The notes under the pieces are model-generated. The model was not told where the DNA came from, ran no database searches, and saw only the letters and a list, made by a program, of their open reading frames with translations. From Imbricaverruca yamaguchii (taxonomy: Eukaryota; Arthropoda; Thecostraca; Neoverrucidae): a DNA stretch of 64,000 bases. Within the stretch, counting starts at the first letter, position 1, and the number at the start of each line of letters is the position of its first letter. The stretch covers positions 2,942,501 through 3,006,500 of the forward strand of contig JAOTOL010001647.1 in the NCBI GenBank assembly GCA_034440575.1. Direction: 5' to 3'. This document shows, piece after piece, positions 43,681 to 55,602 of this stretch. The position numbers and the translations under genes are program-made.

Positions 43681-44127
43681 GCCCGGAACGGCCGCGGTAA
43701 AGGTTGGATTAGACAGCAGGTGCCAGGCGTTCGTCCTTCCCCGATTTTTACGCTGTAGTCTGTGGCTGTAGTCTGAGTGAGCTTAGCTGGACGACACACC
43801 TCTAACAACGTTCCAGAGTTGGAGACTGTATTATGACTGGATTAGCTGCATTACCGACAGACCGCTGTTCGGTGCCAATGGAAGTAGCCACAGCCCTCGC
43901 TGATGGAGAGATTGGGACGCCAATAACGCCGCCCACGGAATGTCTGACCTTGCTTATTGGTAGCATTGGATGATACTAAATCAATGACTAGCCATGCGTT
44001 TTTGCAGACGACGGGCATGGTATAGGAGGTGAGCTAGCTCTTTGAGCTGTGGTTGAACTAGGGGGCTCCATCATGGTTTCCAAGCTGAGTGGTAGAGGAT
44101 GTGGTTCACTCGACCTCCGTCAATACA
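43681..44127. other. Non-coding sequence
   Basis: No recognisable frame. Confidence 0.4.
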
Positions 44128-44181
44128 CACACACGCACACGCACACGCACCCGCACGCGCACGCACGCACACGCACGCACA

Positions 44182-44241
<60 letters not shown>

Positions 44242-44246
44242 CACAT
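44128..44246. repeat. CA/ACGC microsatellite
   Basis: (CA)n passes into (CACG)n and then a long (ACGC)n tract. It alternates purine and pyrimidine throughout, so it has Z-DNA-forming potential. Confidence 0.95.
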
Positions 44247-44324
44247 ACCGATAATCGAGACCCGCACCCCCTCCGGTAGAAGACAAACCTGCCCAGTCGT
44301 CCCTCCGAAAGTCTAAAAATGAAA

Positions 44325-44908
44325 CCATCTGGAGAAAACCAGCGCACATCAAGAGCGCCCACACTCTGGAGAAAACCAACGCACCTCATGAGGAGCGCCC
44401 ACCCTCTAGAGAAGACTAGCGCACCTCATGAGGACTGTGCACCCTCTGGAGAAGACTAGCGCACCTCATGAGGAGTGTGCACCTTCTGGAGAAGACTAGC
44501 GCACCTCATGAGGGCGCCCACCCCTGGGAAGACTGCACCTCATGAGGACTGTGCTCCCTCTGGAGAAGACTGGCGCACCTCATGAGGAGTGTGCACCTTC
44601 TGGAGAAGACTAGCGCACCTCATGAGGAGTGTGCACCCTCTGGAGAAGACTAGCGCACCTCATGAGGAGTGTGCACCTTCTGGAGAAGACTAGCGCACCT
44701 CATGAGGAGTGTGCACCCTCTGGAGAAGACTAGCGCACCTCATGAGGAGCGCCCACCCTCTGGAGAAGACTAGCGCACCTCATGAGGAGTGTGCACCTTC
44801 TGGAGAAGACTAGCGCACCTCATGAGGAGTGTGCACCCTCTGGAGAAGACTAGCGCACCTCATGAGGAGTGTGCACCTTCTGGAGAAGACTAGCACACAT
44901 CAGGGGGA
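44325..44908. repeat. Minisatellite, 40-bp unit, about 14 copies
   Basis: The unit is CTGGAGAAGACTAGCGCACC followed by TCATGAGGAGTGTGCACCTT. CTT/CTC and GTGTGCACC/GCGCCCACC variants alternate in places. The first units have AAAACCAGC in place of AAGACTAGC. Confidence 0.93.
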
Positions 44909-46730
44909 GCGTCCACTGTCTGCAACGAAGTAAGACAGAGATGTAGAAAAGCAGACATGTGTCTTTTACACCTGACTCCTAACTTAGGAGCTATCCTGGA
45001 CGAAAGACAACCCCAATAATGTGCAAAAGACATTGCATTGAAACGATGCACAGTTCTATGTTATACCATTTAAATTTATTGTGATTTTATTTACTAAAAC
45101 CATGCAGATAATGAAGCTAAATTACGCACAAACACATGATAAAGAGGAACAACAAACGGTAAAAACATCTTGCATTCGATTCATGATATTCTATATTATA
45201 TAAGTATATATTTGACATAACATTTTATAACCTAGCTGAACGAGAAATGTATGGACTTTAACTCCCATTCAATGGAATAAGTTCTAACCTCTACGTTTTT
45301 ATAGACCGAACTTTAACAACAAAAAGTTCTCATTACTGGTGGTTCGAGGAGCAGGAACTAAATCAAGGTCGTGCATGATAATCCGCCATCTACAGAGTTA
45401 AAATTTCGCGCGTCAGAACATATTGTATTATCCTGTATCCAAGCATCACAATTGTGCATCACTTGGAAGCTCTCAATCCTTGTTTATCAACTTTTTCCAT
45501 CGCAGGATTTTCGTCCAACAACTGCACGGACTGCCCAATAAGTTATTCTAAGCTTGTAGCCGGAACCGGGATGCAATCCAACCACACAGCCATTCCAAGT
45601 CGATGAATAACTTCACTGGCTGCACGACGCGCCCTAGAGACATGTCGCCAATGTACCGGCATCGGTACCGGTTTTATCGCCGGCTTTACTGGTAACGTGA
45701 ATCATCTTCCATCTAGCGTTCATATAGCTGCGCCTGTGTGAAATGGACAGTGGTCGGATGTGTTCAGGGGCGGATCCAGGAATGTTCATGGGACGGCGCA
45801 CATTTCCTTCCCCGGAGAGGCGTCTTCGGTGGGAAAGCTCGTTGGGCGGTGCACGGAGGTGTGCATTGCAGCATACTGAGCATAGCCCTTCCGTCCGCGC
45901 ATACGCTGCACGTGCAGTCTATGTTGCGCTATGGAACATAACTTTTTATTTCAGGATAGCAAAAGCACACACAAATTTAGTTGGGTAGTAAGAAGGTATG
46001 TACCTGGGCAGGTGTGAAACTTCACATAGTTTTGGTAGAGATTGGGACCTGCCATCTTTGCCTTGGCAGCAACAGCGTATTGCTCTCTTAACATGGGACC
46101 ATGTGGGGTTAGCTTCACCAACCAAATATGCAGCGCTCATTGCCTCCATGCATTAGGTCTCACCAATCATTTTCTAACTTCTCCACTCATTCTACATGCG
46201 TACCATACGTCAGCTGGCTGACATGGGTCTTGTGTGTAAAGGCGAGTGTTTTTTATTCCCTTGGGTTTGTTGTAATTTTTTTTTCGTTATTCCAGGTCCC
46301 CCTTGCTTTTGCTTCACGTTCATTCACTACTTTCGTGTTTGCCCCCAAAAAAAACTTGGAGCTCCAATACAACAGCTCTCAAAGATAGCGTTGCACTTGC
46401 AATGCCTGTATCACCATATTCTTGAAGCGACTACCGGCAGCTTAACAATGGTGAATAAAACGATATTTTGCAACCAACGCACTGGAAGCCATCAACACTC
46501 CATAGCTTCGAACGCCGTCATGTCATACATGCCCTCTGTCGTGGCAAACAAATATTGCAGGGTCCAAGTCCATCCTATTCGTTCACCACCGACACGCGTA
46601 ATGTCGAATACCGAAAGTATTCTCGAGGTCTACCACTGACGAGATCTGCCACCGTTGGGATTGATGGGGATAGACCCCCGTCCCTCCCATCAGATTAAGG
46701 TTTAGCATTACGGCTGCAAGCGTTGCATGG
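44909..46730. other. Non-coding sequence with a possible transposon end
   Basis: A MITE-like start, CAGGGGCGGATCCAGGAATG, occurs at about 45767. No matching second end and no recognisable frame were found. 45000-45420 is strongly AT-rich. Confidence 0.4.
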
Positions 46731-46960
46731 AGATGAGGCGCATCAGACGCCTAACATCCCCTCAGCCATCTTGGCGCGGAGGCGCATCAGACGCCTAACA
46801 TCTCCTCAGCCATCTTGGCGCGGAGGCGCATCAGACGCCTAACATCCCTCAGCCATCTTGGCGCGGAGGCGCATCAGACGCCTAACATCCCCTCAGCCAT
46901 CTTGGCGCGGAGGCGCATCAGACGCCTAACATCCCCTCAGCCATCTTGGCGCGGAGGAGC
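46731..46960. repeat. Minisatellite, 44-bp unit, about 5 copies
   Basis: GGCGCGGAGGCGCATCAGAC, then GCCTAACATCCCCTCAGCCA and TCTT, repeats nearly perfectly. One copy lacks a C. Confidence 0.93.
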
Positions 46961-48423
46961 CCATGTTACCACTGCCACCAACATGGTTGGGGGGGGGGGG
47001 GCGGGACCACGCCTCCATGCCAGACCACCAGACCAGCGCGCGTGATGACGTCACCAGCGAGGATTGGCACCGCTCTGGTGACGCTCAGTACCGGACTGCA
47101 CCCGCTCCCGGCCGGCCGGCACTGGGCGCGAGTCATCCGCGCAGAATTCCCCCACCACCACCACCACCACCTCTGGTCCCGACGACGCACAGAGCAGTTT
47201 CCAAAAACCTTGTGGCTTGGATGGACACGGACATCTCGGCGTCTTGAAACAATGTTCTTACTTCTCAAGTTGACCTCCGTGGAGTGGAAACAAACTCAAC
47301 TGCAATAATCGACGTCCGTTGCACGATCCCATATTGTGATGTGCTCACGTCACAAAGAAGTGTTCGTAACAATCAACATTCGTTGCATTCCACGGTAGCT
47401 TCGTACACATCATATTACCAACCTCTTTACACTCCCGCTACCCCTCGCCACAAGTGCACGCCTACATTGCATGCATAGTGTCGGTGGCTACCGGAGAGCG
47501 CATTAAAGTTTTAGTGTCAAGGTTTGAAGTATTAGCTGCTCACTATTGGTCTTGCATCGTTCAATGGATGAAACCGGATCATTCCGCGCTCCCAATGAAG
47601 GCTGAGCACATAAGACATAAATACTTTGAGTGTCGAGGGACTTGGATGAAATGAAGTGGCAGCGACACTGGGTCCAAAGACCAGTTGCTGAACAGATACT
47701 TCTTAATTCAGGCGCGACCAATGCACACTTCTATTGAAGGCAATTATAAATATCATCACCGAACAAACGACCAATCTTCTGGAGCTTCACGAAGTATGCT
47801 GCATTGTTTTATTGTCACGTCCACATGACGAGGCCCCATCTGCTGCGAGACACATCTAAACATACAGCATAGTATATGAGTGACACTACCCTCTGAGGCA
47901 CGGAACAGTCGGAAATGGGAAGCAATGATGATGCTACTGCAGCCAAAACGAATCACCGGAGAAAAGACTGTTTCTCGAGGAGAAAGCTATGGGCAGCCTC
48001 TTCCCTGGTGATACATGAGGACGTCATCAGCAGCAGCGCCATCATTGGTTAACATTTCCCAGTGTTAATCGAAGACGGTAGCATCATCCATTTTGCTATA
48101 TTACAACTAGGATGGAAGGAGATGGTGTCCAGACCATGCTTAAACATTCATTGCTGTTACACCGCAAGCGTCTTCTTCATTAATGACTGACAAGGTGACA
48201 AGTGACAAATAATGACAATGTGATAAGTGACAAACAATGATAATGTGACGAGTGACAAACAATGATAATTGCATGCTCGCTAAATCCACTCCACATCAAT
48301 GAAGACCGGAAAATCCAGGAAAATCTTCCTAACGCTGGAGATAGGGTCAACAAGATTGGTGTTGCTAGGTGTTGGGCCATTGAGGAGGTGCTTGTTTTAT
48401 CATTGGAAAGCAGCTCAAGTTAT
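46961..48423. other. Non-coding sequence
   Basis: 47030-47200 is CpG-richer and contains TGACGTCA (CRE-like, about 47045-47052). Around 48180-48270 short TGACAAATGATAATG-type words repeat. No recognisable gene. Confidence 0.4.
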
Positions 48424-48511
48424 GGCACTGAGCCCTCGATTGATTGATTATTTGGGCTTAAGGGCACATCAACTGCTACTGGTTATGTAGCGCCCACGGC
48501 ACTGAGCCCTC
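48424..48511 (-). mobile_element. Ultrashort tail-only retroposon with 14-bp TSD
   Basis: The 60-bp insert at 48438-48497 starts GATTGATTGATTATTTGGGC, contains GGGCACATCAACTGC and ends GGTTATGTAGCGCCCAC. Exact GGCACTGAGCCCTC duplications lie at 48424-48437 and 48498-48511. The extra GATT units show that the tail is a short, length-variable tetranucleotide repeat. Confidence 0.9.
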
Positions 48512-48924
48512 CTCCATCTCTTTCTCGGAAACCTGCACAAATTCTGTTCATTGTTCGCCAAAAAAATGTTCAAAACGTACTTCATTTGCACGCCAGGTTG
48601 ACAGCTACTGCGAACAATTTAGCAGAAAGACGACTAGACCTCCGTGGTGAAAAATGTGGACAGTAAAACAAGATAAACCTGCCAACAGAATGGGATTTTA
48701 AACCCGCTCACACGACATACACGTAAAATGTTGCATATAACACATGCGCTGTCCAGTACAACGCAAACAACGGTAAACGGTAAATGTAACTATAATAGAT
48801 TATGACAAAAGGTTTACGCAATTATGGTGCATCGACCACGGCGAAATACGTACGCATACAAAATAATTATAGTTAGTCCGAACTAGGCTGGGATGTATGC
48901 ATAATGTAGCGTGTTGCATCTGAA

Positions 48925-48925
<1 letters not shown>
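48512..48925. other. Non-coding sequence
   Basis: No recognisable frame. Confidence 0.4.

Positions 48926-49006
<81 letters not shown>
48926..49006. repeat. (TA)n microsatellite
   Basis: Nearly pure TA dinucleotides for about 75 bp, with two ACATA interruptions at the left. Confidence 0.97.
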
Positions 49007-49008
<2 letters not shown>

Positions 49009-49655
49009 TTGTCAGCGTTGGGCACTTGGTTAGCAATCGTAATTGACAAGCACAGCACTGTTGGTAGCTGAGGAAATCAAACAACGCAACGTCAGCTGAG
49101 AGTGCTCATCACCTGTCCGAATAGGGTCTTCCACCTTCGTTCACACGTTTACCCCCTAATAATTTTGGATAAGTTCTGGCCTGTCTCCGCCTCCCATGCT
49201 TGCATAACTGAACATTGGACCTTATGGACAGCCCACTAAATCGTTGTTCCTTCTGACACAACCAAGCCTTCGCTATGGTTTACATCGCATGACACGCCTG
49301 CACCAATGATGCTCCTGTAATTTACATGACTGCGTATCAGGAGGATGACATTTTGGCTGTTGATTTGGGCTTAAGGACGCCTGAACTGCTGGTGGTTATC
49401 CATGTCTAAGGGAAGGTCGCAGGTAAAACATTTGCTGCACTTGTAAGACGAGAGAAGCGCGACAGATGAATGATATGTCATTCAATTTCAATTTCAAAAT
49501 CAACACTAGATGGGTTAATGTTGTTAATGAGAGCACGACAAAGAAATCCATACGTGAAAAAAGTAATCCTAAAGAACCAAGGGAAGACATCCCTGACAGG
49601 AAAAATCCCGAAATTAAATATATCGGAAATATATACTCATGAATGAATGAAATAT
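49007..49655. other. Non-coding sequence left of the Penelope-like element
   Basis: Contains a decayed ultrashort element near 49358-49400 (TTGATTTGGGCTTAAGGACGC). No recognisable frame. Confidence 0.4.
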
Positions 49656-49657
49656 AT

Positions 49658-49724
49658 ACTCAAGGCGGTCCATAAAAGCATCGACTAAAGGCGGTGCTTT
49701 TATGCACCGCCTTGAGTCGATCTT
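49658..49724. repeat. Snap-back inverted repeat at the 5' end of the Penelope-like copy
   Basis: ATCGACTAAAGGCGGTGC and GCACCGCCTTGAGTCGAT are inverse complements apart from one base, around TTTTAT. A second partial inverted copy, ACTCAAGGCGGTCCATAAAA, lies just to the left. The right arm is the start of the recognisable element (its FMHRLESIF codons), so the left sequences are inverted copies of the element's own coding sequence. Confidence 0.75.
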
Positions 49725-50760
49725 CTTAGCTTCGTATGATTTGAAGCCAGCTCCCTATATGAGGTATATAGACGACATTTTTGGTGTTTGGACACATGGC
49801 TTGGCCTCTCTGCTCGACTTCTTTGCAGAAATTAACCAACAACACTCCAGCATCAAGTTCACCTTAGAACACACTGGTCATAGCACTTCGATTCCTTTCC
49901 TTGATACGTTGTTTGTAGTTCAGGCTGATGGTAGCTACACCACCGAACTATACTTTAAACCAATGGCAGCCCCATCATCTTGCACTATGATTCGGCCCAC
50001 CCGATGGCCACTAAAAAGGCCGTTTTGACATCCCAAATGACGAGAGCAGCACGAGTCTCCTCCGATACTATTTCGTGTGAGCGGAGCCTTGCGAAGATGA
50101 CAACTCTTTTCCTGGAAAACGGATACCAAGCACATCGGGTACACTCCGCCGCTCGTGCTGTTCACCCTCACAACAGGGGTAGGATAAGTGGGCAACGTCG
50201 GCATCGAGCGGGTAGCAATCCCAACTATGTTTACATGAGACTTCCTTTTGTCGATGACCAACTATGTCGACAGGTAAATGCAGCCATCCGTTCGTCTCAT
50301 CTAAACCATGTTAGAGTAGCCTGGACTAGCGGACCTACGCTGAAATCTTACCTGGTCCGCTCAGCCCTGGAATTGTCGCCATGCCCTGCTGGTAGACGAA
50401 CGTGCCACACCTGTAGCAACGGGCTCAAAGGTAGATGCACGCGGAAAAACGTAGTTTATAAATTAACGTGCAACCGCTGTCTTGTAATATTTTATGTCGG
50501 AGAAACCAGGCGTAGCATCAGGGATAGGTACAATGAGCACCAGGGAGATGCCAGACTTCGGAGAAAATGCACACCTTTAGGCGAACACATGATCGACAAA
50601 CATTCTAACATGGAACACAGCGACACTAACACAAACTTCAAAGTAGAAATTCTAGCAACAGCCGGGGACAACGCTGATCTGAAGGTCCTCGAATCTCTAC
50701 ACATACGTAATCTACGGCCGCAACTAAACACGCAAACGACGTCTTGGTATATCACATAAA
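49700..50760 (+). mobile_element. Penelope-like retroelement, 5'-truncated, RT end plus GIY-YIG nuclease
   Basis: The first frame (49702-50028) holds the RT catalytic YIDDIF motif, then a thumb-like segment ending FLDTLFVV. A frame shift near 49965-49985 leads into a second frame (49980-50759), which has a Cys pair (CHTCSNGLKG), VVYKLTCNRC, then FYVGETRRSIRDRYNEH, the GIY-YIG endonuclease core with its Arg and His/Glu region. It ends in an LESLHIRNLRPQLN-like C-terminus typical of Penelope-like elements. RT plus C-terminal GIY-YIG is diagnostic of this class, which copies itself by target-primed reverse transcription. The N-terminal half of the RT is missing and the frame is broken, so the copy is dead. 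The 3' flank to about 51080 is probably its 3' non-coding region. Confidence 0.92.
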
Positions 50761-51099
50761 ATCATATAAACATAAATTATACTTTATGTATTATGCGTTA
50801 TATTGGATATATGTATATATATATGTGCGTGCATGTATGTGTCGATATGTATATGGACCATCGGCTCGGGCTTCCTCAGGATTCTATCTTGACCTAGTTG
50901 GTTTCAGTTGGTTTCTGGTTTGGAGTTTCTTGAAGTGTCTGCGCCACTGAGGATGCTTTTCTGTGATTCACGTGTATTTTTGCACTTTTTTCCCGCGTTT
51001 TTTTTTTAATTGTTAAGCCTGACATTTTTTATATCACTCCTGACGATGGCCCCTGGCCGAAACGTTGAGCAATATAGCATAATCCCTAACGTTACTTTT
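50761..51099 (+). mobile_element. Penelope-like element 3' non-coding region with a ribozyme-like core
   Basis: AT-rich sequence with TATATG runs is followed, at 51040-51063, by CTGACGA, a GGCC-CCT-GGCC potential hairpin and GAAAC, then GTTGAGC. CTGANGA...GAAA is the conserved core of hammerhead ribozymes, which are known from terminal repeats of Penelope-like elements. Here an unpaired T follows the first core and helix III is not obvious, so a functional ribozyme is only a possibility. Confidence 0.4.
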
Positions 51100-51254
51100 G
51101 ATGTAAACTCAGCGCCTCCTGGTATATTGGAGGCTGTAATACACCGCCAACTGCATGGCAAACCACAACACATGATGACTGGCTGTGGCTTTGCGACACA
51201 CTCAGCAGCTGAGACCATATGGCGTCTCCCGCCTCTCACCCTGGCAGGAAGGGC

Positions 51255-51330
51255 GGGCACCGCGGGTAGTCAGACCCCGCACCGCTGACGTGTCAGACGC
51301 TCAGCTTAACCACTGAGCTACCGACGCCCC
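51255..51330 (-). repeat. tRNA-like sequence (SINE head or tRNA pseudogene)
   Basis: On the minus strand GGGGCGTCGGTAGCTCAGTG and GTTAAGC form an acceptor/D-arm-like start with a good A box. GTCTGACACGTCAG could be an anticodon arm, and GCGGGGTCTGACTACCCGC is a T-arm-like hairpin with a spoiled B box (GGTCTGACT in place of GGTTCGANTC). The acceptor 3' side does not pair properly. It differs from the tRNA-Val-like SINE. Confidence 0.5.
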
Positions 51331-51800
51331 ATTAGACTACATGTCTGTGAAGCATTAATTGCCTGCCATTGACTGCGCTAACACAGCTACAAGGAAGTGG
51401 AAACACTCAGCCGGTTATTGCACATACCGACTCATGTCACACATTCGAAGGACTAACGCAAGCAGGGGAGGCATATGGCGCTGTGGAGGAGAGGATCCAC
51501 ATGTATGGGCAAATTCACCGCCCCCCCCCCCGTCCCCCCACACACACCCAACACCCACCATGATCTGGGAAACCAAGAGGACAGCAAAGGTAAGCGTTCG
51601 GCGTAGGCAGGTGTCCGGGAAACTACTGGACGAGGTCGTGAGGAAAACCACCCGAGACCAATAGAACTCAACATAACGCAATGGAAGATTTACGTGAGCA
51701 CTGACTGGCTCGATCAGGAGTAATATCAGCTGTGCCATACATCGATGGCGTCCCGGTATCACAAACCACACTTGCTGTCGGCTTGGTATCGACATAGCCC
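51331..51800. other. Non-coding sequence
   Basis: A C-rich run lies near 51521-51540. No recognisable frame. Confidence 0.4.
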
Positions 51801-52790
51801 CAGTCACTGCGTCAACTCCACGCCTGGGTCGCGGATGGGTAGACGAACGTTCCAGTGTGACGTACCCACTACCGTTATGTCTCTTACGCGCGACGCATCA
51901 CGCATATCTGTGCCTACGTGTAACATAAGCCGTATTCGGCATAGACAAGTTTGGGGCATCTTGCCATGGTTAAAGTGTTGAGCAGATTCATAACTCCACA
52001 AACCTTTAACACATGACAGAAAAGCAATCGCAAACTCCCCCCATGAAGTTCGTGGTCTAGCCATGCGCAATATTTATAAATACTCTGACTGCTCTGTCTT
52101 CTACACCGACAGGTCCAAGACCCGGGGGGGGGGGTGCATGCTGCACTTTTGTTAGTGACGAGGTGGAGAAAGTGTACGCTTTACCTGTTCAGTGTTCTGT
52201 CTTTATCGCGGAACTGTTACCAATATGGGAGGCGCGGTGATTCATTCCTCGACACTACTACTCAAATATATTAATCGTCTAGGACTCTGCAAGTTCGCTC
52301 CAAGTTCTTACAAACCCACTACATTTCTCGAATTTAGTGTGACATATTTTAAATAGACTGAATTTAAAATAGGCAGTAGGGCAGTGTCGTAAAAGCTTTA
52401 TGTGAGTGCCAAACCATGTCGGAGTTCATGGAAATGAAAAGGCAGACGCTGTTGACAATACTACTTCAGAACTCCCAGCCCCAAATAACATAAAGACCCC
52501 GACAACATATTTGTTCACCAGGCTCAAGATCGTTGGCGCTTGGAGAACCGTGCATTCTAAAACAAAGCAAACTATCTGTAGGATACCGGAAGTCAGCAGC
52601 TCGGACAAACCGAAGAGAAGAGGTGACATTGTGTAGATTGAACATCGGCCATATGCACCACACTCACGATCATTATTTTTGTTTGCTACAGGGAAAGACC
52701 GAAGCCGAGGCCGGTGGGGACATGCTGACCGTCGAACACACACCTATCGCATGCAGATGTCTGAACTACATCTAAGAGACATTTCAAGAC
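51800..52790 (+). mobile_element. Decayed LINE fragment: RNase H region and C-terminus
   Basis: Across several shifted plus-strand frames the order is: a segment preceding RNase H; VFYTDRSKT near 52088, where the usual TDGSK has become TDRSK; then, after a shift in the G10 run at 52124-52133, a segment with FVSDEVEKVYALP and FIAELLPIWEA (the conserved Glu of RNase H). Stops follow, then PNHVGVHGNEKADA (52406-52450), matching the SHVGVHGNEKAD motif. The end matches the post-RNase H region of I/Jockey-type LINEs, where an RIGH-like word and a Cys-rich tail occur. The reverse transcriptase is absent. It is an old, inactive copy. Confidence 0.75.
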
Positions 52791-54345
52791 ATCTAGGATT
52801 TAATTTAAAAAAATATATTGGGCGAACTCTCCCACGTGGAAATCTCGGACGCAATACGCTTCCTCAACGTTATCGAAGTGCATGTAGTGTATGTCACGCC
52901 AGCAGTTCGTAGGGTGGGCATATGTTAGGGTAGCTTCCCATCCCGGTATTATAACACTGTAAATTGTGCCTTCAATGTTTTTGCTTAGAAAACACCTGAG
53001 ACGATGCCGGCCAACTGACTCAATTCTCATATTCCACACACCATCTCCATGGATTTCGATTGTCCTGATTGGTTCTGTATTTTACTCGCATTATCTGCCA
53101 TCGCTTTTCTACACATTGTGTTACGTCCCGATGTACTTCTATCACACTATTTATGGGCGCAAAATAGCCCAAGCAGCCGATGCGTTAAAAAAAAACCCAA
53201 CTACACGCGCATACACACGCACACAACATCGGAACCTGTGCGACATCTGGTGTGGCGCCCAAGGACGACGGCTATAATTGTGGCTTCAATTCCGCTCTTG
53301 GTCGGGAGCTGTCACGGGCAGATGAGGATACAGACGTAAGTAACAACTGTCGTCGAGCCCCGGGGAGAAGATGACTGTTGGATTATCGCTGGACTGCACA
53401 ACAAGAGCACACATCTGAGCATGCCACGAGAGTCTGGAACTGCAAATTAAACTGAAATCCACAAGGACAACAAAAGAAATGCCAACAAAAGTTATGTCAC
53501 ACAGTACAAAACATCTGCTGATATGGCTGCAAGTGAACTCCATGAAAATAGGTTAGCAACTGTAGTGAAGGTTGTGATGAAGTGCTGCCGAGTTAGATGT
53601 GCAAAAAGCATCGTTCGAGGTGCAAAAACGTTCGTTCGAGGTACCAGCAGCCCAGCTCGAGGTACAAACAGCTCCGTCAGGTTATGGAATGACTTGTGCA
53701 TGTTTTCGAGGCTCGTCGGAACTTACAATTACACAGACATGCAGCTCATAATATCAATGCACAGTGAAGTAGCGTCACGGAAGCTCTTGCATTATATAAA
53801 TATGTATGACAATACGGGAATTCCGTTCAAAACTACTCACCGATAACTGACTATGCGCAGCACTAACCAGCACTGGTGTCCGTCCTGGCAAGATAAGCTT
53901 CCAGTCGGCCTGACGAGGCAAGCTCCCAGTCGCTACAGGAGCTCGAACTTGGCCCCGGCTGAGAGCGTCAGCCGTCAGCGGCTAGTCCGTTAAGGTTGGA
54001 ACGTGGCAGGACATGCTGGAGCACTGGCAACACAGTAAACTCCGGCTTACATTCTGTCGTCTGACTGGAATTCTGTGATCGGGTGGCCGTTTCAGGGTCA
54101 GAGTAACAAGATCCTCTCCTGTGTTCAGTTTCACGCCAGAGCCTTGCTACCTGCAATTCTACCATCCATTACACTGAACTTAATCCCATGTAATTAAGCT
54201 TCATTGATACTTTGAAAACATATGCATATATGTTCACTACTGAAAATCCGCTGTACGACACAGACACGAATTGATGAACAATGTAGAGAAACGGGCAAAA
54301 CAAACTCGTTTAATGTCCCTAAAATAATCACATTAACACAAATAA
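52791..54345. other. Non-coding sequence
   Basis: No recognisable frame. At 53600-53680 the motif GTTCGAGGTGCAAAAACG and variants (GGTACCAGCAG, GGTACAAACAG) repeat three or four times. Confidence 0.4.
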
Positions 54346-54359
54346 TTTTATATATATAC

Positions 54360-54432
<73 letters not shown>
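54346..54432. repeat. (TA)n microsatellite at the 3' end of the CR1/L2-like LINE
   Basis: TA dinucleotides with a few C/G interruptions directly abut the LINE 3' end (GATATATG on the minus strand). Confidence 0.95.
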
Positions 54433-54433
<1 letters not shown>

Positions 54434-55602
54434 CAAGAAAGACATAGACATACAAATTAGTGCAACTATGGGCCATAAGGGCCCCTCTTAGTTGCACTCT
54501 GTACACTCAACCAGTTGCCCACCAAATCCGTCGGTCCCTGGAATACGGAAAAGCAAGTCCTCTATTCTCATAATGATTGTCTATGCTGTTTTCAAAGATG
54601 TTCAATGTGCTGCTACTGACAATGGTTTCTGGCAGCTGGTTCCAGTGTTCTACTACCCTGTTGGTGAAGAAAGACTGTCTTAACCTTGTCCTGATGTGGT
54701 TAACTTTTGAATTGATGACCCTAATTGCATCATTTCTGTTAAATTAAAACATTTCCCCAAGGTATCCCTTCTCCAGACCATGACAAAATGTAAAGACCTC
54801 GATGAGATCTCCTCTCAGACTTCTATATCTAAGTGAAAACATATTCAATTTCTTCAATAGTTCCTCATATGCCACGTTGCTTATACCATTAACCGTTTTT
54901 GTAGCCCTTCTTTGTACTATCTCTAAAAGCCAATAATCTTGTTCATAGGTAGGAGACCATGCTTGGATGCAGTATTCCAAATGTGGCCTGACATATGCAC
55001 AGTAAAGCTTCCTGATGACTTCCTCGCTTCTGCATGATACATTCCTATTTATTTCCCCAAGCATTCTCAGTGCCTTCTTCCTAACTTCCTTTGTCTGTTC
55101 TGATGCCCCCAATTTTGTGTTTAGAATCACACCTAAATTATTTCATTGATAGTACTTAGCCACCCATCAAGTATGGAGCCTTCATATGCTGCTTACCTAC
55201 ATGCATGATTTTGCACTTATTGAAATTAAATTTCATTTGCCATTCTTCGGACCACTTCACAAGTTCGTCTAAGTCTTTCTGCAGCGATGTATGCTCAGTG
55301 TGACCAGTTATTGCCCTAAAGACCTTCAAATCATCCGCAAATTTCACAACTTTACAGCTTTACAGCTTAGGCCACTTTAAAAGTTATTTACAAATATAAT
55401 GAGCAATAGTGGCCCCAATACTGACCACTGGGGGACTCCACTAAGAACATTTTGTCATGATGACTTTGTACCATTTAGCATTACTCTTTGCTGTCTATCT
55501 AAGTCACAACTCTATCAATTTTCAGATGCTACCTGCAATACCATGGACCTGAAGCTGCATCATTAACCGTTCATGGGGTACTTTGTCAAAGGCATTAGCG
55601 GC
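54433..55602 (-). mobile_element. CR1/L2-like LINE, 3' part of the reverse transcriptase
   Basis: Reading the minus strand downward from 55602, the frame first gives NAFDKVPHERLM (RT finger/palm), then a degenerate stretch, then MKFADDLKVF (the FADD catalytic motif, 55347) with EEWQMKFNFNKCKIMHVG. Then come YVRPHLEYCIQAWSPTYEQD, a QRRATK motif and LRGDLIEVF, typical of the CR1/L2 C-terminal region. It ends with an EHWNQLPE-type segment near 54600-54650. Stops and shifts near 55140-55150 and 55350-55560 make it a pseudogene. There is no RNase H domain, as expected for the clade. The 5' continuation of the same copy is at 58337-58478, beyond an inserted transposon. Confidence 0.9.

Noticed and set aside
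43365..43808. 147-aa Gly/Gln/Arg-rich minus frame
   Set aside because: It is the (CCCTG)n pentanucleotide read in a frame without stops.
51255..51330. Functional tRNA gene
   Set aside because: The B box is damaged and the acceptor stem does not pair.
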